Shown in pieces: positions 1 to 6,151 of a DNA stretch of 7,441 nt. A program made the position numbers and the translations under genes. Each line of letters opens with the position of its first letter. Position 1 is the first letter of the stretch. The notes below the pieces were generated by a model. It did not search any database. It was not told where the DNA came from and was given only the letters and a program-made list of their open reading frames with translations. Origin of the DNA: an uncultured Eubacteriales bacterium (GTDB taxonomy: Bacteria; Bacillota; Clostridia; Peptostreptococcales; Anaerovoracaceae); the NCBI GenBank assembly GCA_902797195.1, contig CADBRY010000008.1:1-7441 (forward strand), given 5' to 3'.

Positions 1-380
1 ATGAGCTGAACCGTTTCCTGCTCGTCGTGGCGGCGATCTTCATCCTGGCGGGGATTTTCATCGCCCGCAGGTGGATCAATGTGCTGGTCGTCATCATCCT
101 GGCCATCGTCTACGGCCGCATGTTCTCCCGGAACATATCCAAACGGCAGCAGGAGAACAGTAAATATATGGAAATCAAGGCCAATCTGACGGGAGGAAGA
201 AAGGCCGGGGGATCCGGCGGACAGCGGCCCGGGAGCGGCCGGCCGGGGAAGGGATCCGACGACGGGAAGCGGATCTACATCTGCCCCAACTGCAAAGGCT
301 CCCTGAAGGTGCCTGTAGGCGCCGGGAAAATCCGGATAAAATGCCCTCACTGCGGGGAGACTTTTGAAGAGATCGTATAG
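1..380 (+). CDS. Membrane-anchored zinc-ribbon protein, 5' end missing
   Basis: The reading frame is open to the left edge (first full codon at base 3, reading ELNRFLLVVAAIF), so the true start lies outside the window. A GTG at 27 would begin inside the first hydrophobic segment and is probably not the start. Visible parts in order are two closely spaced hydrophobic helices (about bases 18-65 and 75-120), a basic/polar stretch, a Gly/Arg/Pro-rich linker (about 195-260), and a C-terminal zinc ribbon. The ribbon has CPNC (bases 282-293) and CPHC (342-353) separated by 16 residues, enough to bind one structural zinc. I recognise the architecture as a small membrane zinc-ribbon protein common in clostridia. 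Its function is unknown to me. The ribbon probably faces the cytoplasm. It ends 24 bases before glnA, so co-transcription is possible. The linker is strikingly GC-rich compared with its surroundings. Confidence 0.8.
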   Translation, partial: ELNRFLLVVAAIFILAGIFIARRWINVLVVIILAIVYGRMFSRNISKRQQENSKYMEIKANLTGGRKAGGSGGQRPGSGRPGKGSDDGKRIYICPNCKGSLKVPVGAGKIRIKCPHCGETFEEIV

Positions 381-394
381 CGTATTGAAAGAAT

Positions 395-401
395 GGAGAA
401 G
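395..401 (+). promoter_or_regulatory. Ribosome binding site deciding the glnA start
   Basis: GGAGAAG lies 3 bases before the ATG at 405, with its GGAG core ending 6 bases before that ATG. The in-frame ATG at 393 overlaps this motif and has only GAAAGA just upstream. This favours 405, which also gives the MF N-terminus common in type I glutamine synthetases. Confidence 0.6.
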
Positions 402-404
402 AGT

Positions 405-1838
405 ATGTTTAATTCAGTCGCTGAGGTGAAAAAAGTTGTCGAAGAACAGGGAATCGAAATGATCGATTTCAAGATGGTGGACCTGGAGGGAAGGTGGAGA
501 CACCTGTCGATCCCGGCGGACCGCTTTACGGAAAAGACCATGAGAGACGGCATCGGATTTGACGGATCCAACTACGGCTATGCTCCCATCGAGAAGTCGG
601 ACATGGTGTTCATTCCCAATCTGAAGTCGGCAATAGTGGACAATTTCGTGGACGTGCCCACCATCACCATGATGGGAGATGTATACGTCATCGACCAGCC
701 GGAAAACCGGCCCTTTGACCAGTATCCGAGGAATGTTTCCCTGGCGGCGGAGAAATATATGAGGGATGAAGGCATCGCCGATCAGATGATCGTCGGTCCC
801 GAGTACGAGTTCTATCTTTTCGACCGGGTGGCCTATGCGGCCAGACCCGATGCCGTGTTCTGCGAGGTGGATACGGAACAGGCTGAATGGAATACAGCCA
901 TCGAGGACGATGTGCGGAACAAAGGCTATCAGGTGGGGAGGAAAAAAGGCTATCACGCCGACATCCCCCAGGACATCACCTACAACACGAGGGCGAGGAT
1001 CTGCATGCTCATGGAAGAATGGGGCGTGAAGGTCAAGTACCATCACCACGAGGTGGGCGGTCCCGGACAGGTGGAGGTCGAAGTGGAACTGGGCGAGATG
1101 ACCGACATGGCCGACAGCACCATGATCGCCAAGTACATAATCAAAAACAGTGCCGTGGAAGACGACAGGACGGCGACCTTCCTGCCCAAGCCCATATACG
1201 ATGAAGCGGGTTCCGGAATGCACGTGCACATGCACCTGTTCAAGGATGGAAAGCCACTGTTCTACGGCGATGAGTATTCGAATCTTTCCAAGACAGCCAT
1301 GTACTTCATGGGAGGACTTTTGGATCACGCGGCCAGCCTGTGTGCATTTACTAACCCGTCCACCAATTCATACAAGAGACTGGTTCCCGGGTTTGAAGCT
1401 CCCGTAACCATTGGCTTTGCAACGGCGAACAGAAGCTCGGTCATAAGGATCCCGGCATACGCCAAGTCCCCGGAAAACAAAAGATTCGAGCTTAGAAATC
1501 CCGACGGAACATGCAATCCTTACTATGCCTTCGCAGCCATACTGATGGCGGGGATCGATGGGATCAAGAAAAAGACCGACCCCATGAAGAGAGGCTGGGG
1601 GCCATATGACTTCAATCTTTACGAACTCAGCGAAGAGCAGAAAAAGGAGATACAGGCTCTACCCACGAATCTTCTGGAAGCCGTGCGCGCTCTTGAAGAA
1701 GACCACGATTATCTGACCGCAGGGGGAGTATTCCCTCAGGAGCTCATCGATATATGGATCACACGCCGCAAGAAGGATTTTGAAAGGGTGAATTCCATTC
1801 CTCATCCTGCGGAGTTTTCACTTTATTACGATCTGTAG
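405..1838 (+). CDS. glnA: Type I glutamine synthetase
   Basis: ATP-dependent ligation of ammonia to glutamate to give glutamine, the main ammonium assimilation step; the family forms cytoplasmic dodecamers with two Mn2+/Mg2+ ions per site. From the 405 start it is 477 residues (481 from ATG 393), close to the E. coli enzyme and longer than the roughly 443-residue Firmicute alpha type. Visible active-site elements: FDGS near 52-55; GPEYEF with metal-ligand glutamates E133 and E135; HHHEVGGPGQVE with E216 and E224 at the E. coli spacing of eight; GSGMHVH with H273; NSYKRLVPGFEAP with flap glutamate E331; NRSSVIRIP with R343; RFELRNPD with E362 and R364. NLYEL at 404-408 matches the loop carrying the adenylylated tyrosine in enterobacteria (Y406 here). 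The tail ending HPAEFSLYYDL also resembles the beta type. The HHEV loop reads GGPG where E. coli has ATAG. Family assignment is secure; the mode of regulation is not visible. Confidence 0.96.
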   Translation: MFNSVAEVKKVVEEQGIEMIDFKMVDLEGRWRHLSIPADRFTEKTMRDGIGFDGSNYGYAPIEKSDMVFIPNLKSAIVDNFVDVPTITMMGDVYVIDQPENRPFDQYPRNVSLAAEKYMRDEGIADQMIVGPEYEFYLFDRVAYAARPDAVFCEVDTEQAEWNTAIEDDVRNKGYQVGRKKGYHADIPQDITYNTRARICMLMEEWGVKVKYHHHEVGGPGQVEVEVELGEMTDMADSTMIAKYIIKNSAVEDDRTATFLPKPIYDEAGSGMHVHMHLFKDGKPLFYGDEYSNLSKTAMYFMGGLLDHAASLCAFTNPSTNSYKRLVPGFEAPVTIGFATANRSSVIRIPAYAKSPENKRFELRNPDGTCNPYYAFAAILMAGIDGIKKKTDPMKRGWGPYDFNLYELSEEQKKEIQALPTNLLEAVRALEEDHDYLTAGGVFPQELIDIWITRRKKDFERVNSIPHPAEFSLYYDL

Positions 1839-1871
1839 ATCAAAGAGCGTCAAGAGGGATTCTGACATCAG

Positions 1872-3101
1872 ATGGAAAAGCGGTTGAATTTTTGGTACGG
1901 AAGCATATTTGGAACCTACTGGATGATATATGCGGTCATCAGTAGTTTTGCTTCCGTATTTTTATTGGCGAAGGGATACAGCAATTCCCAGATCGGGATG
2001 ACTCTTGCGGCGGCAAATGTGGTTGCGGTGATAATGCAGCCTCTTGTTGCCGATATTGCCGATCGGTCTAAAAGAATAGGGCCCATAGGCATCTCCGCCA
2101 TCATGGCGGTCATGATGATGATCTTTACCCTTGGCCAGTATTTTTTCAAAGGCGGAAGTCTGTACATGTGTGTGGTATTCGTGCTGCTGATCGGATGGCA
2201 CACTGTGCTTCAGCCCATGTTCAACGCACTTACCTTCAAGCTGGAAGAAACGGGGATCCCCGTAAATTTTGGCGTTGCCAGAAGCGTAGGGTCTCTCGCA
2301 TATTCCATCCTCGCCGCCGTGATGGGGACACTGGTGGAAAACCTGGGAGTCATGGTTCTTCCGGCAACCACTGAGATAACTCTGTGCATGCTGGTGATAA
2401 GTCTTCTCCTTACCAAAAGGACCTTTGATGCTGCCATGAAAAAACGGGGAGGCACACCGGCGGTAAAAAATGTTTCCAATGAGAGTGAACACAGCCCGCT
2501 GGATCCTGTAGAGGACATCGGAATCATTCAGTTCATCAAACGGAATAAACTGTTCTTCATTTTGAATCTGGGAGTGGTGGGCGTTTTCTTCAGCAATTCG
2601 GTGATCAACTGTTATATGCTCCAGATAGTGACGGACATCGGCGGAAACAGTGAGGACATGGGAAGGATACTGGGGCTTATGGCTTTTCTGGAGATCCCAA
2701 CCATGGTGTTTTTCAGCAGGATCAGAAACAGGTTTTCCTGTCAGCTGCTTCTTAAAGTGGCGTCCGTTGGCTTTACAATAAAAATACTGCTCCACTGGCT
2801 GGCGGGCTCCATAGGAATGCTTTATTTCGCCCAGCTTTTTCAGCTCATCGGATTCGCTCTCTTCTTCCCGGGAATGGTGTATTTTATAGGCGAGCGCATG
2901 AGCAAGGGAGAGGCTGTAAAAGGGCAGGCTCTCTTCACCACGATGATCACCGTGGCCACGATTTTCGCCACATTGTTTGGGGGCAGGATACTGGATCTTA
3001 TGGGGGCAAAGCCGCTCACGCTCATATCCACACTGGCCACATTATGCGGATCGATAGTCGTTTTCGCCGTGGTGGATAAAATCGGATACGATAAAAAATA
3101 A
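1872..3101 (+). CDS. MFS transporter, LacY/nucleoside-symporter-like (MFS_1_like) group
   Basis: A 409-residue, strongly hydrophobic protein with the roughly 12-helix pattern of the major facilitator superfamily, split by a hydrophilic central loop at about 184-222. The first half carries KGYSNSQIG then MQPLVADIADRSKR (about 35-68), a motif-A-like loop between helices 2 and 3. It also has VARSVGSLAYS (about 135-145), which resembles the R-x-x-GS signature of the MFS_1_like/LacY-type branch. Members move sugars, oligosaccharides or nucleosides with protons across the cytoplasmic membrane. The substrate cannot be read here and neighbours do not settle it. The ATG at 1872 gives a normal cytoplasmic lead-in (MEKRLNFWYG). 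The nearest Shine-Dalgarno, GAGGG at 1854-1858, is 13 bases away, which is rather far. The gap from glnA is 33 bases without a clear terminator, so read-through from glnA is possible. Confidence 0.85.
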   Translation: MEKRLNFWYGSIFGTYWMIYAVISSFASVFLLAKGYSNSQIGMTLAAANVVAVIMQPLVADIADRSKRIGPIGISAIMAVMMMIFTLGQYFFKGGSLYMCVVFVLLIGWHTVLQPMFNALTFKLEETGIPVNFGVARSVGSLAYSILAAVMGTLVENLGVMVLPATTEITLCMLVISLLLTKRTFDAAMKKRGGTPAVKNVSNESEHSPLDPVEDIGIIQFIKRNKLFFILNLGVVGVFFSNSVINCYMLQIVTDIGGNSEDMGRILGLMAFLEIPTMVFFSRIRNRFSCQLLLKVASVGFTIKILLHWLAGSIGMLYFAQLFQLIGFALFFPGMVYFIGERMSKGEAVKGQALFTTMITVATIFATLFGGRILDLMGAKPLTLISTLATLCGSIVVFAVVDKIGYDKK

Positions 3102-3102
3102 C

Positions 3103-3132
3103 TTCACAGTTTCATCACTAAACTGATATACA
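3103..3132 (+). promoter_or_regulatory. Candidate housekeeping-sigma promoter upstream of sir2
   Basis: TTCACA (3103-3108, 5 of 6 to TTGACA), an 18-base spacer, then TATACA (3127-3132, 4 of 6 to TATAAT). A TG at 3124-3125 one base before the -10 makes an extended -10 element. It is the best promoter-like arrangement I found, and it falls in the only sizeable gap upstream of the tightly packed sir2-maf-terC-mntP block. Confidence 0.5.
3107..3125. repeat. Perfect 6-base inverted repeat inside the promoter spacer
   Basis: CAGTTT (3107-3112) and AAACTG (3120-3125) are separated by 7 bases. The dyad lies between the proposed -35 and -10 elements and touches both, a position where a bound repressor would block transcription. 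It is short and AT-rich with no following T run, so it is a poor terminator for the MFS gene. An operator role is inference. Confidence 0.35.
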
Positions 3133-3144
3133 ATTGTCGAGTTG

Positions 3145-3150
3145 AAAGGA
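3145..3150 (+). promoter_or_regulatory. Ribosome binding site deciding the sir2 start
   Basis: AAAGGA ends 8 bases before the ATG at 3159 (AUG AUG-type choice: MYEELTEVL). The upstream in-frame ATG at 3150 overlaps the motif itself and would have no usable spacing, so 3159 is preferred. Confidence 0.6.
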
Positions 3151-3158
3151 TGTGTAAT

Positions 3159-3899
3159 ATGTACGAGGAATTGACGGAAGTATTGAGGAAAAGCAACAAT
3201 ATCGTTTTCTTTGGGGGCGCAGGTGTGTCCACGGAGAGCAATATTCCGGATTTCAGATCTGAGCAGGGGCTCTACAATGCCCAGCAGGAGTACGGAATGT
3301 CTCCGGAACAGATGATATCCCACAGTTTCTTTATGAGGGATACCGAGACTTTCTTTGACTATTACAAGAACAACATGGTCTATCCCGATGCTCAGCCAAA
3401 TGCTGCCCATATAGCTCTTGCCAAGCTGGAAGAGATGGGCAAACTCAAAGCTGTCGTGACTCAGAACATCGACGGGCTTCACCAGAAGGCAGGGAGCAGG
3501 ACGGTCTATGAACTTCACGGAAGCGTGCTGAGAAATTACTGCATGGACTGCGGTGCGTCATACGATCTTGATTATGTGATGGCTCCTGAAAACTGCGACG
3601 GTCATATCCCCAAGTGCAAGAAGTGCGGCGGCATAGTGAAACCCGATGTGGTTCTCTACGAGGAGTCTCTGGACGATGCCCAGATTAGGGGCGCGGTGGA
3701 TGCCATCGGCAATGCGGATACCCTGATCATCGGAGGGACGTCTCTTGTTGTGTATCCTGCGGCGGGTTTTGTGAACTACTTCAAAGGCAAGGATCTGGTC
3801 CTGATCAATAAGAGCAGCACTTCCTACGACGGAAGAGCGTCCCTGGTCATACACGATGCCATAGGTCAGGTGCTGGGTGAAGCGGTCAGTGGGCTTTGA
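3159..3899 (+). CDS. cobB: Sir2-family NAD-dependent protein deacylase (sirtuin)
   Basis: Removes acyl groups from protein lysines, using NAD+ and giving nicotinamide and O-acyl-ADP-ribose; cytoplasmic. From ATG 3159 it is 246 residues, the usual size of a minimal bacterial sirtuin with no extra domain. Visible signatures: GAGVSTESNIPDFRS (about 20-34) for NAD binding; TQNIDGLHQ (about 101-109); ELHGS with catalytic H120; four zinc cysteines C128, C131, C153 and C156 in CMDC and CKKC pairs; KPDVVLYEE (about 161-169); GGTSLVVYPAA (about 192-202). The GTSLVVYPAA form resembles the class U sirtuins exemplified by Thermotoga maritima. It is followed after 10 bases by maf and is probably co-transcribed with it. 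The symbol cobB is the usual generic name for bacterial sirtuins; the acyl preference and the protein targets are not visible. Confidence 0.95.
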   Translation: MYEELTEVLRKSNNIVFFGGAGVSTESNIPDFRSEQGLYNAQQEYGMSPEQMISHSFFMRDTETFFDYYKNNMVYPDAQPNAAHIALAKLEEMGKLKAVVTQNIDGLHQKAGSRTVYELHGSVLRNYCMDCGASYDLDYVMAPENCDGHIPKCKKCGGIVKPDVVLYEESLDDAQIRGAVDAIGNADTLIIGGTSLVVYPAAGFVNYFKGKDLVLINKSSTSYDGRASLVIHDAIGQVLGEAVSGL

Positions 3900-3909
3900 G
3901 CGCAGGACT

Positions 3910-4536
3910 ATGACAAAGCACAGAGAGGATATAATTCTGGCAAGCGCATCTCCCAGAAGAAAAGAGATGTTCGAAGAACGGGGCATCCCGGTGGAGATCT
4001 TCCCATCCAATGCTGAAGAAAACCTTCCCATCTCTATGGATCCCGAGACAGCCACGATGTATCTGGCTCTTTCAAAGGCAATGGATGTTGCCTCCAAAAG
4101 ACAGGGGCTGATCATCGCAGCCGATACGGTGGTTGTGTTTGGCGGTGAGATAATAGGAAAGCCAAAGGACAGGGAAGAGGCTTTCAATGTACTGTCATCT
4201 CTTAGAGGCAACAGTCACACGGTTGTCACGGGAGTATGCGTGATTGACAATGCTGCCGGAAGTGATCGGGATGAGCCTGACAGCTCGCCAATAAAAAGAT
4301 GTTTATACGATGTTTCCCGTGTCTACTTCACTGAGTTCAGTGATGAAGAACTGGAAGCTTATGTGAATACCGACGAGCCCTATGACAAGGCCGGAGGATA
4401 TGCCATACAGCAGACCTTCGGCAGATATATCGACAGGGTAGACGGCGATATAGATAATGTTATCGGATTTCCAATGTACAGGGTGGAGGGATTGTTAAAA
4501 AGCTATGGAAAGGTTAAGCAACGGACAGGAAGATAA
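3910..4536 (+). CDS. maf: Maf-family nucleoside triphosphate pyrophosphatase
   Basis: Maf proteins hydrolyse NTPs to NMP and pyrophosphate; the YhdE-type branch acts on dTTP, UTP and modified pyrimidine nucleotides and is linked to house-cleaning and septum/division control. From ATG 3910 it has 208 residues. Signatures: LASASPRRKE (about 10-19); AADTVV (about 70-75) with the key aspartate D72; IGKP (about 82-85); HTVVTGV (about 103-109); EPYDKAGGYAIQ (about 156-167); DGDIDNVIGFP (about 178-188). The GYAIQ and NVIGFP segments fit the dTTP/UTP type better than the m7GTP (YceF) type, though the sequence after AIQ reads QTFG instead of the common G-x-G. There is a longer Asp/Ser-rich insertion near 115-130. 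The start is uncertain: AGGA sits only 2 bases before ATG 3910, and GTG 3877 or 3889 inside the sir2 end are alternatives. I chose 3910 because the family motif normally begins close to the N-terminus. Its 3' end overlaps terC by 32 bases. Confidence 0.92.
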   Translation: MTKHREDIILASASPRRKEMFEERGIPVEIFPSNAEENLPISMDPETATMYLALSKAMDVASKRQGLIIAADTVVVFGGEIIGKPKDREEAFNVLSSLRGNSHTVVTGVCVIDNAAGSDRDEPDSSPIKRCLYDVSRVYFTEFSDEELEAYVNTDEPYDKAGGYAIQQTFGRYIDRVDGDIDNVIGFPMYRVEGLLKSYGKVKQRTGR

Positions 4537-5515
4537 GTTTGCGCATCACCCGGGGGTAAAGGGGTTTCTTATAGACAACAGATGGCTGTTCTTCTGGATA
4601 CTCATCGCCGCCATTTTCTTCTGCGGCATCTGGGTCTTTATGGGAAAAACATCTGCCATTGACTTTGCGGCAGGATATATAGTTGAGCTGAGTCTGAGCG
4701 TGGACAACCTCTTCGTATTCCTGTTTATATTCAAGAGTTTCCACATTGAGGAGAAGGCCCAGCACAGGGTGCTCAATTACGGTATCGCCGTAAACATAAT
4801 TTTGAGATTCACCTTCATCTTCATCGGACTTTCACTGCTCAACAGATTCGAATGGATATTCTACATTTTCGGCGGACTGCTCGTCCTGAGCGGAGTCAAA
4901 ATGCTCTTTGAAAAAGAAGATGATAAGGATCCCCACGACAAGGCCATATTCAGGATAATGCAGAAGGTCCTTCCCATGACGAAGTTCTTTGTGGACGACA
5001 AGTTCATGGTCAAGAACACTATGAAGAACCGGGGGAAGAGACCCAACTGGCCGGCAAGGCATTCGAAGGTCTTGTTCACTCCTCTTTTGGCCGTTCTTTT
5101 GCTCATCGAGTTTTCGGACGTAATATTCGCCATAGATTCTGTGCCGGCAATCCTGTCCATGACACGAAACAGTTTCGTTGTATATACTTCAAACTTCTTC
5201 GCGGTCATGGGTATGAGGAGGCTGTTCTTCATAATCGAATATATGGAGAACCGCTTCGCATATGTCAAATATGCCGTCTCGGTGATACTGATGTTCACCG
5301 GTGCAAAAATGCTCGTGGAGATTTTCGGCATCCACGTGGAGAACCTGGTATCCATCGCCGTGATCTGTTCACTCCTTGCGATTGGAATTATCGTCTCCGT
5401 GGTAGTATCCAAGAAGAGAGAGGAAGTTGAGGCCGCGGAAGAAGCGGACGAAGCTGTAGAGGCTCTGGAGGAAGAGGCAGCCGATGAGGCCGCGGAGGAA
5501 GAGGCAGCAAAATGA
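4505..5515 (+). CDS. TerC-family integral membrane protein, probable metal (Mn2+) exporter
   Basis: TerC/Alx/YkoY-type membrane proteins are implicated in manganese export and in metal loading of exported enzymes, and historically in tellurite resistance. The 336-residue protein has about nine hydrophobic segments from residue 27 to 301. It carries the two duplicated acidic family motifs: ELSLSVDNLFVF (61-72) and IEFSDVIFAIDSVPA (201-215), with D67, E202, D205 and D211 as likely metal-site residues. A cytoplasmic-looking loop (about 135-188) separates the halves. The C-terminus (303-336) is an unusual Glu/Ala-rich acidic tail of about 34 residues. ATG 4505 is the only start: a TAA lies in frame at 4496. 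It overlaps the maf end by 32 bases, and its stop overlaps the mntP start. Its Shine-Dalgarno is weak (GGAGG at 4485-4489, 15 bases away), which suggests coupling to maf translation. No terD/terE partners are present, so a tellurite operon is unlikely. Confidence 0.92.
   Translation: MERLSNGQEDKFAHHPGVKGFLIDNRWLFFWILIAAIFFCGIWVFMGKTSAIDFAAGYIVELSLSVDNLFVFLFIFKSFHIEEKAQHRVLNYGIAVNIILRFTFIFIGLSLLNRFEWIFYIFGGLLVLSGVKMLFEKEDDKDPHDKAIFRIMQKVLPMTKFFVDDKFMVKNTMKNRGKRPNWPARHSKVLFTPLLAVLLLIEFSDVIFAIDSVPAILSMTRNSFVVYTSNFFAVMGMRRLFFIIEYMENRFAYVKYAVSVILMFTGAKMLVEIFGIHVENLVSIAVICSLLAIGIIVSVVVSKKREEVEAAEEADEAVEALEEEAADEAAEEEAAK
5429..5508 (+). repeat. Direct repeats encoding the acidic Glu/Ala tail of the TerC protein
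   Basis: GGAGGAAGAGGCAGC occurs exactly at 5467-5481 and 5494-5508, and GAGGCCGCGGA occurs exactly at 5429-5439 and 5486-5496. These purine-rich repeats encode the Glu/Ala low-complexity tail and look like the product of local duplication. They could vary in number between strains. Confidence 0.7.
5500..5504 (+). promoter_or_regulatory. Ribosome binding site for mntP inside the terC tail
   Basis: AGAGG ends 7 bases before ATG 5512. It is part of the second repeat copy, so the same repeat codes for the TerC tail and supplies the mntP ribosome binding site. Confidence 0.6.
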
Positions 5516-6102
5516 TAACCGGTACCGTTTTGATACAGAGTCTGGCCCTCGGGGTCGGGCTTGCCATGGATGCCTTCTCAGTATCCCTGGCCAACGGCAT
5601 GAAAGAACCCCGGATGCCCCGCGGAAGAATGAGCGGGGTGGCAGGGGTTTATGCTTTTTTTCAGCTGGCGATGCCCATGATAGGGTGGGTATGCGTCATA
5701 AATATAGCAAGAACTTTTGAAACCTTCGAGAAGCTTATTCCCTGTATCGCGCTGATACTGCTCCTTTATATCGGTGGAAAGATGATAAAGGAGGGACTCT
5801 CCAACAAAGGAGAGGACGCAGGTACGGACAACAGGGAAATAACATTCCCTCAGCTTATAATACAGGGAGTTGCAACATCAATAGATGCCCTTTCCGTTGG
5901 CTTTGCATTCGCGAAATACACTTGGATGACGGCTCTCCTTTGTGCAATAATAATAGGAGCCGTTACTTTTGTGATCTGTTACGTGGGGATCATTATAGGC
6001 AAGACCGCCGGGATGAGACTGGCGGGAAAGGCCGAGGTGATCGGAGGGATCATTTTGATCCTGATCGGGATCAGGATATTTGTAGATGGCGTGTTCCTCT
6101 GA
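5512..6102 (+). CDS. mntP: Manganese efflux pump MntP
   Basis: Exports Mn2+ from the cytoplasm and protects against manganese excess. The 196-residue protein (E. coli MntP is 188) has six predicted membrane helices in two related halves. The paired acidic motifs are AMDAFSVSLANG (18-29, D20) and ATSIDALSVGFAFA (121-134, D125). These match the transport aspartates of E. coli MntP. Other family segments are FFQLAMPMIGW (49-59), LLYIGGKMIKEG (84-95) and GKAEVIGGIILILIGIRIF near the C-terminus. The start ATG overlaps the terC stop (ATGA), so the two are almost certainly translated together. E. coli mntP is preceded by a yybP-ykoY manganese riboswitch. Here there is no room for one directly upstream, so any manganese control must act at the operon promoter or on the whole transcript. 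Confidence 0.96.
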   Translation: MITGTVLIQSLALGVGLAMDAFSVSLANGMKEPRMPRGRMSGVAGVYAFFQLAMPMIGWVCVINIARTFETFEKLIPCIALILLLYIGGKMIKEGLSNKGEDAGTDNREITFPQLIIQGVATSIDALSVGFAFAKYTWMTALLCAIIIGAVTFVICYVGIIIGKTAGMRLAGKAEVIGGIILILIGIRIFVDGVFL

Positions 6103-6151
6103 GCTACCCAGTGTTTAACGGATCCCGGAGGATGTGTGAGGTGGACGACCA

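Noticed and set aside
1219..1228. Perfect palindrome TGCACGTGCA
   Set aside because: It lies inside glnA and is explained by the conserved metal-site residues MHVHM; nothing suggests a separate regulatory role.
414..1328. A 304-codon open frame antisense to glnA
   Set aside because: It lies wholly opposite a well-supported enzyme gene, its translation shows no family motif, and long antisense frames arise easily from the G/C-rich third positions here.
1830..1841. GATCT-GT-AGATC dyad over the glnA stop codon
   Set aside because: The stem is five bases with a two-base centre and no T run follows, so it cannot act as an intrinsic terminator and is probably chance.
1962..2795. A 277-codon open frame antisense to the MFS gene
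   Set aside because: The translation is His/Tyr/Lys-rich and lacks any recognisable domain; the sense strand encodes a clear membrane transporter.
3159..3899. Sirtuin as part of an anti-phage or SirTM-macrodomain ADP-ribosylation system
   Set aside because: It is a minimal sirtuin with a full catalytic set, no fused effector domain, and no macrodomain, lipoate-protein or NADase partner nearby. The neighbours are housekeeping genes.
4505..5515. Tellurite resistance (ter) operon
   Set aside because: Only a TerC-family protein is present; there are no TerD/TerE/TerB-like genes, and the partner is the Mn exporter MntP.
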